Positions 60,501-64,000 of a stretch of 64,000 nt of DNA are shown in pieces. The translations under genes and the position numbers were made by a program. Below the pieces are notes generated by a model. That model saw only the letters and a list, made by a program, of their open reading frames with translations, ran no database searches and had not been told where the DNA came from. Each line of letters opens with the position of its first letter. Position 1 is the stretch's first letter. Location: positions 1 through 64,000 of the forward strand of contig CABIZF010000003.1 of assembly GCA_902363135.1 (NCBI GenBank). Reading direction: 5' to 3'. The DNA comes from Lachnospiraceae bacterium (GTDB lineage: Bacteria; Bacillota; Clostridia; Lachnospirales; Lachnospiraceae).

Positions 60501-62822
60501 TTCCAGATTACTGCTCAAAGCTTTCTGGTTATAGTTGTCTACTGCAACACCAATTCCAACCACTGCCGCTGTTACTGCCGCTGCCGCAAGTCCGAATTTC
60601 GCCGCTGTCGGAACCATTGCTCCCAGATCACTTATGAACGCTCCAACACTTGGTGCTGTCTGTGCTGCAAGTCCAATGCTTTTAATAGCATTTCCGATAG
60701 GCTGTAAGGTGGTCGCGATATTCTTTGCATTTCCAAGAAGCCCAGTTGCTCCTTTAGCGATCAGCATAGAGCTGAGCACAGAAGAAAGGCCTGCTTTCTT
60801 TCCTCCCGGAAGGATAGCAGACGCACTGGAGAATAATGTTCCGAGTCCGGAAGAAATCAGATGTTTCCCATCTCCGCCAATCCAGTCGGCAAAAGGCTGA
60901 CCGATAAGAGTATCCCATGCAATATCCATCTTTCCGAACATATCCGCATTCTGCCACTCATCAGATGCCGTCATGGTCCCGATAACTGTCTTCATGTGTG
61001 CTGCTTTTTTGTCCACAGTGTCCATAAAATCATTCAGAGCAACCGTCACAGCCGGCATTGCATCTGTAATGGAATCAACGAATCCTCTGACATAGGGAGT
61101 AAGTCTCTGTCCAAAACTGTTCTGAACGCCCTCTACAGCCGACTGCATAAGAGTCATGGAGCCTGCCAGGTTGTCCAACATGGTGTCAGCCATATCCTGT
61201 GCTGCATCTTTTGAATTTCCGATTGCATTGGAAAGATCGTTATAATCCTGTTCTGAAGCATTGATGATAGCAAGCATACCGCTCATAGCTTCTTTTCCGA
61301 AAATGGTGGACGCCGCCGCTGTCTGTTCAGTTTCAGAAAGACCTCCTAAACTGCTTCGCAAATTATCCATGACACCTTTCAGTGTTTTCATGTTTCCCGA
61401 GCCGTCGGTCAGGCTAATACCATATTTGTCCATAGCCTCTGCCATGCTGTTAGTTGGTGCTGCCATGTTAGCCAGGGACGTCTTTAAAGCTGTACCGGCC
61501 ATGCTTCCTTTAATTGAACTATTAGCCATAAGCCCTAATGCCAAAGAAGTATCTTCGACGCTATATTTCATGGCTCCTGCTACCGGCGCAACATATTTGA
61601 ATGATTCACCTAGCATGCCTACGTTTGTATTCGAACTAGCAGACGCCTTTGCAAGGACATCCGAGAAATGTCCGGCATCTTTTGCTTTCAGTCCAAAAGC
61701 TGTCAAAGCATCTGTAACAATATCCGAGGTGCTTGCCAGATCTTCGCCGGAAGCTGCTGCCAGACTCATAATACCGGATATACCAGCAGTCATTTGCTCT
61801 GGTTTCCAGCCTGCCATAGCCATGTAATTAAATGCCTGAGCTGCTTCAGTAGCGGTAAACTTCGTAGTTGCACCCATTTCCTGTGCTTTTGCGGTCAGAT
61901 CATCAAATTCTTTTCCTGTAGCACCAGATATAGCCTGAACCTGTGACATCATACTCTCAAACCCTTTGTATGTATTCACAGTATCAGCCAGTCCTGCGCT
62001 CACTCCAAGGAATGTTGCGCCCTGTGCTATTGGATTCTTTGCAGCATTTAAAACCGCTCCCATTGGGGCAGTAGCGGCATCTACTATACTCATAGTTGCC
62101 GTAAATACGCTTCCGTCCCAGGCTGATGCTTTATCCATCACATCATCGATGATCGGACTTGCATTATCATCTGCCCCCAGTTCCGCTGTCCCGGAAGTTC
62201 CATCGAATGTGGCCACTGCATCTTCAGCGCTTCGGATTATCTGCGTGGCTGTATCGTCAGCTTCCACTGAGGCCACAGCCACTTCACCATTCAAGGCGGC
62301 TAAAGCATCCTCCACATCCATAATCTGCATCGTAGCATTATCGTCCGCAGTAAGCTCTACTACCGCTTCATTTCCGTTTAGAACAGACAGTGAATCTCCA
62401 ACACTATTTACCACCCCGGTGGCATTATCATCTGCCCCCAGTTCTACGTCAGCACTTGCTCCGTCAAGGGTTGCTGCTGCATCCTCGACACCAGATATTT
62501 CAGCGGTAGCATTGTCGTTTGCACCTATCTCAATATCTGCAGATATTCCTCCTACTCTTTCAGCCGCATCTTCGACTCTTGAAAGAACCGGAGTGGCATT
62601 GTCATCTGCTGAAACTTCAATAGAATGCTCACGTCCAAGCGTTCGATCTACTCGCTCTGCTGTTTGTTCAATCCCTCTGGTTTTGAATCCAGATGACAGG
62701 ATCCGATTTACCTTCTGGGCGGCAGTGGCTAGGGTGTTCATCTTATTCGTAATATTTGATAGGCCAGGGTCTGTATTATCATTCACAGATACAGGAATCT
62801 CAATTCTAATTGTTTCTCCCAT
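57570..62822 (-). CDS. Tail tape measure protein with DDNAT repeats and internal LysM
   Basis: 1750 aa. Residues 10-255 contain seven or eight degenerate units of about 32 aa around ADDNAT (ANDNATAEISGVEDAAATLD, GADDNATGVVNSVGD). A TP901-type tape-measure domain follows (residues 290-620, including AKAQEMGATTKFTATEAAQA). Hydrophobic stretch near residue 745-760. A LysM-like segment sits near residues 1262-1304 (GDCLWEIGNALGIDWQTIAE). C-terminal repeats of DTSG and NNAAEIYS units. Length sets the tail length. Confidence 0.88.
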   Translation of the reverse strand: MGETIRIEIPVSVNDNTDPGLSNITNKMNTLATAAQKVNRILSSGFKTRGIEQTAERVDRTLGREHSIEVSADDNATPVLSRVEDAAERVGGISADIEIGANDNATAEISGVEDAAATLDGASADVELGADDNATGVVNSVGDSLSVLNGNEAVVELTADDNATMQIMDVEDALAALNGEVAVASVEADDTATQIIRSAEDAVATFDGTSGTAELGADDNASPIIDDVMDKASAWDGSVFTATMSIVDAATAPMGAVLNAAKNPIAQGATFLGVSAGLADTVNTYKGFESMMSQVQAISGATGKEFDDLTAKAQEMGATTKFTATEAAQAFNYMAMAGWKPEQMTAGISGIMSLAAASGEDLASTSDIVTDALTAFGLKAKDAGHFSDVLAKASASSNTNVGMLGESFKYVAPVAGAMKYSVEDTSLALGLMANSSIKGSMAGTALKTSLANMAAPTNSMAEAMDKYGISLTDGSGNMKTLKGVMDNLRSSLGGLSETEQTAAASTIFGKEAMSGMLAIINASEQDYNDLSNAIGNSKDAAQDMADTMLDNLAGSMTLMQSAVEGVQNSFGQRLTPYVRGFVDSITDAMPAVTVALNDFMDTVDKKAAHMKTVIGTMTASDEWQNADMFGKMDIAWDTLIGQPFADWIGGDGKHLISSGLGTLFSSASAILPGGKKAGLSSVLSSMLIAKGATGLLGNAKNIATTLQPIGNAIKSIGLAAQTAPSVGAFISDLGAMVPTAAKFGLAAAAVTAAVVGIGVAVDNYNQKALSSNLEEHFGNIKLSAQEVQDIASGILDQKYLANVEVALNEVKNADKLREDAQKALESNDVLEFKSRVGIKLTTEEQEDYTSNIETFVKSKIEELESRTFAAHIHVQTYLGGTEEGQTLAQNIEKWATADYVELDGLSSQLSQKVSEALKDGIIDADEEGAISALQEKMNSITARWKESEAQAKWDWINQEYGSLNAADLESGSFTDLLGAMRDQRQSAKESVQADVEQWYSELNSMESAGRITTAQNKQYHEMTGWYVKGQEGNELSKSLQLGSNTLNSAYAEKIQSNRQSLAENTQFSIDSAQKQLESGDTSAMTSALMYGFNELGNGKTLGVTTDATQNALSTMYESMKPDVTQMQGLIDDYREAGKAVPQSLMDSFNDAIEVGAAAGDTSATWQNYANQIWKNGSDELKASLTDPSNPMYETVRSQLPPELAEAIDRAAAETTTDDVTLEGLKASVDGDVDIDKDAWTSKLNEALGDLGETQEVTADHVKIKVDQGDCLWEIGNALGIDWQTIAEQNGIESPYIIHPDQELTISMDTLTAEVDGDKAQAAIEQAMSALDAEGAEMSVTAEGVKVDLADVEVDSDTAAAQIEAALGMESGTLAANGIEVQAGASVTIPSELVTVDTSGMQSATEQAADETETEPIEQEASANVNVTNTTTDTSGMQAQAEEDAKGAVGDVPVEGSANVTFSGTTTDTSGVVEQVTADIESAVSDVPANGHASITLDQSNNAAEIYSLATADVVSAFSETIPADGHVDVTLDQTNNAAAIYSECAGQVQSTFAQGFTASANVAVTLIWHITNPSASISTSSSGSSVSATIAGNANGGEVGLNGAELSWVGEEGLEYIIPTVPARRQRGIELWKSAGRTLGVLGPDDEISAHASGGIVGKEVSNTTPYFDTDSSSQDSEKTEKETVPTNVVSDKSGVVVQVNLSPQFNISDTNDSDVIRLIKAHIKELADDLGSEIATMLSEAYENTPVTT

Positions 62823-62830
62823 TTACCATG

Positions 62831-62980
62831 TCACCCCTTTTTCGTATTCGCCTCGATCCATAGCCTGGTTGAAGCAAAAAGAAAAGCCCTCTCTCCAGAG
62901 GGCAGACTCATTACTTCACTTGGCAATAAACCTTGGCGTTGAAATATGTGGTGGAGTAATGTTGACTTCCCACCGGCCAT
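62831..62980 (-). CDS. Frameshift extension of the tail assembly chaperone (T part)
   Basis: 49 codons after an in-frame ATG (MAGGKSTLLHHIFQRQGLL, then SEVMSLPSGERAFLFAS). No ribosome binding site precedes it, and it is in the -1 frame relative to the chaperone gene with a slippery heptamer at the end of that gene. It should be made as a fusion to the chaperone, as in lambda G/GT. It precedes the tape measure gene, as expected. Confidence 0.72.
   Translation of the reverse strand: MAGGKSTLLHHIFQRQGLLPSEVMSLPSGERAFLFASTRLWIEANTKKG
62886..62903 (-). terminator. Terminator-like hairpin inside the T frame
   Basis: GCCCTCT-loop-AGAGGGC (62886-62892, 62897-62903) followed in the minus direction by TTTTCTTTTT. 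It lies within the frameshift extension about 80 bases after the slip site, just before the tape measure gene. Confidence 0.55.
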
Positions 62981-62982
62981 AA

Positions 62983-63498
62983 TCAGTTTTTTGCAGTTTC
63001 AGCCTTCAATTCTTCATTATTGAAGCCATTGACATCATCAATGATATCCATAATGCGGTCTTTTTCTCCCGGAAGAAGAACAGCATCGATTACATCAAGG
63101 GCATTGATAATGCAGATGCCTTTTGCTTCCAGGCCTTTTTTGACAGCAGGATTATCCCACAGTTTGGCCTGATCTTCTTCCGTAGTGGAGTTGTAAATCA
63201 GAGAAGCTCTGTACTTTGGCAGATCCAGCTCGTCTGCAACCCGGATGCCCTGGCGGCGATTCTTTGTATATTTTGTGTATTTTTTCCGGATATCTTTTAA
63301 CATTTCATCGGACAACGAATGAATTCTGAAGGAGAAATACTTTCGTTCATTACGGATGATATCGATCTTCTTAATATCATTTGCTGCATCATCAGCTGCT
63401 GCCAACAATCCTTCCAGATAATCCTCTTCATTTTTAATAATCATGTCTTCCTTCTCTTCCTCGGTTAATTCCGGATCCATAAAGTCTTTATTTGCCAT
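62983..63498 (-). CDS. xkdN: Tail assembly chaperone (XkdN-like, G product)
   Basis: 171 aa: NKDFMDPELTEEEKEDMIIK, KYFSFRIHSLSDEMLKDIRK, SLIYNSTTEEDQAKLWDNPA, LLPGEKDRIMDIIDDVNGFN. XkdN-type chaperone that binds the tape measure during tail assembly. A frameshift near the end adds about 50 residues to a minor product. Confidence 0.82.
   Translation of the reverse strand: MANKDFMDPELTEEEKEDMIIKNEEDYLEGLLAAADDAANDIKKIDIIRNERKYFSFRIHSLSDEMLKDIRKKYTKYTKNRRQGIRVADELDLPKYRASLIYNSTTEEDQAKLWDNPAVKKGLEAKGICIINALDVIDAVLLPGEKDRIMDIIDDVNGFNNEELKAETAKN
62986..62992 (-). promoter_or_regulatory. Programmed -1 frameshift site A AAA AAC
   Basis: In zero frame: GCA AAA AAC TGA, so the heptamer is in the phase needed for -1 slippage (X XXY YYZ). 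The shifted reading CTG ATT ATG GCC joins the downstream 49-codon frame exactly. The zero-frame stop directly follows. Confidence 0.75.
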
Positions 63499-63520
63499 TT
63501 CTTTTCCTCCTGTTAAAAAC

Positions 63521-63543
63521 GAGGGGCTGATGCCCAGCCCCTC
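63521..63543 (-). terminator. Hairpin between tail tube and chaperone genes
   Basis: GAGGGGCTG/CAGCCCCTC 9-bp stem (63521-63529, 63535-63543) with GTTTTT after it in the minus direction. Probably attenuates transcription so tail tube exceeds chaperone. Confidence 0.72.
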
Positions 63544-63553
63544 TTAATAGAAA

Positions 63554-64000
63554 TCAGATTGTCAGTTTGCTCTTATTCTCAACCTTGCCATTGCAGTGCA
63601 GGGCAAAAGATCTTTTCAGCACATCGCCTGTAGCTACGTTCTGGATATCGCTGTCTCCGGAAAGGATACACTCTCTGTAGGTCACACGTTCCTGTGATCC
63701 ATTTCTTCCTTCGATAACTCCTGTAAACATCAGAACAGGAGATTCTCCGTTTGCAATAGCATTGATAACCGCATTAAACAGCTCACCATCAAGAACTACG
63801 ATTTCGGAAATGTTTACGGTAACGCCCACAGTTCCGTTGACCTCAAGCTCTCTGTTCTGGCCAAGAGGTGCGTATTTGTAGTTGTTAAAGGAACCTTTTG
63901 TAGTAAAACTTTCAACCTGTGCAAATGGTTTTCCAGCAGAGTTATAAAGCATCGCATCTTTGCCAGATCTGCTGTGTCTGGCATCAGTAGCTGCACTCTT
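63554..64000 (-). CDS. xkdM: Phage tail tube protein (XkdM-like), 5' end beyond window
   Basis: At least 148 aa; the frame stays open to the window edge, with KSAATDARHSRSGKDAMLYN as the first residues visible and then GKPFAQVESFTTKGSFNNYK. XkdM tail tube proteins begin close to this point. The rest (VTVNISEIVVLDGELF, RSFALHCNGKVENKS) fits. The contractile sheath gene would be next, outside the window. Confidence 0.82.
   Translation of the reverse strand, partial: KSAATDARHSRSGKDAMLYNSAGKPFAQVESFTTKGSFNNYKYAPLGQNRELEVNGTVGVTVNISEIVVLDGELFNAVINAIANGESPVLMFTGVIEGRNGSQERVTYRECILSGDSDIQNVATGDVLKRSFALHCNGKVENKSKLTI

Noticed and set aside
61966..62982. 338-codon plus-strand frame
   Set aside because: It is the antisense shadow of the repetitive Ala/Asp-rich tape measure gene.
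1..64000. CRISPR arrays, tRNA and rRNA genes
   Set aside because: No regularly spaced repeats, cloverleaf-like sequence with CCA end or rRNA-like stretch was recognised by eye; a tRNA scan would be needed for certainty.

Overview
The window looks like the chromosome of a low-to-mid GC gut Firmicute, most likely a Clostridia/Lachnospiraceae-type organism. The support is indirect: strong AGGAGG-type ribosome binding sites, consensus sigma-A promoters, TTG/GTG starts, PBSX/Xkd-type tail genes, TnpV and Cys-rich-VLP genes, and mobilizable elements typical of gut clostridia. Species cannot be fixed from this sequence. Almost all of it is accessory DNA.

Layout. (1) 1-110: 3' end of an IS5-type transposase and its IS end. 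(2) About 146-5770: mobilizable element A, with a MobA/MobL relaxase, an RSF1010-like oriT, DUF3847, excisionase, regulator and tyrosine integrase. (3) 5.86-15.9 kb: an ordinary-looking cluster of flavodoxins/FMN reductases, alpha/beta hydrolases, an acetyltransferase, two MerR regulators with textbook 19-bp-spacer promoters, small DUF proteins and a KilA-N protein. (4) 16.0-18.15 kb: remnant of another mobilizable element (TnpV, MobL relaxase, ATPase fragment) cut by a 113-bp palindromic repeat. (5) 18.2-23.0 kb: a lantibiotic immunity cassette (LanFEG, LanI, LanRK) with no lanA/B/C/M gene, carrying a response-regulator box at both ends. (6) 23.4-24.7 kb: GC-rich ICE remnant (sigma factor, HTH, Cys-rich VLP, excisionase-like). 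(7) 24.98-25.9 kb: truncated YhcG/DUF1016 gene and a NUDIX gene. (8) About 26.0-32.37 kb: mobilizable element B. (9) About 32.9-42.07 kb: mobilizable element C, a relative of B. B and C share Pre/Mob (MobV) relaxase, RepA-like ATPase, MobC-like protein, tyrosine integrase, small HTH protein and a divergent XRE regulator. C carries a TIR-domain gene at one end and a Cys-rich methyltransferase-like plus DUF1848 pair at the other, between near-identical 19-bp repeats. (10) 42.3-44.7 kb: small HTH genes and an amidoligase plus gamma-glutamylcyclotransferase pair. (11) 44.8-64 kb (minus strand, running off the window): late region of a contractile-tail PBSX-like prophage.

The most interesting system is a diversity-generating retroelement (DGR) in the prophage. 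A 111-bp template repeat (50057-50167) and a 111-bp variable repeat (50296-50406, the 3' end of a 558-aa tail-associated gene) differ at 20 positions. All 20 are adenines of the template in the sense orientation. A reverse transcriptase gene lies next to the template repeat. The RT has atypical motifs and no Avd gene is visible. The tail genes also use a programmed -1 frameshift (A AAA AAC) to make the G/GT-type tail assembly chaperones before the tape measure.

How the genes work together: A, B and C are mobilizable rather than self-transmissible, because relaxases and oriT-like DNA are present but no type IV secretion genes are seen. Each has divergent regulator/excisionase promoters with its own operator. 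In the prophage the order from late to early is tail tube, chaperone, tape measure, baseplate, tail fibre, DGR, then a lysis module behind a terminator. No tRNA, rRNA or CRISPR array was seen.
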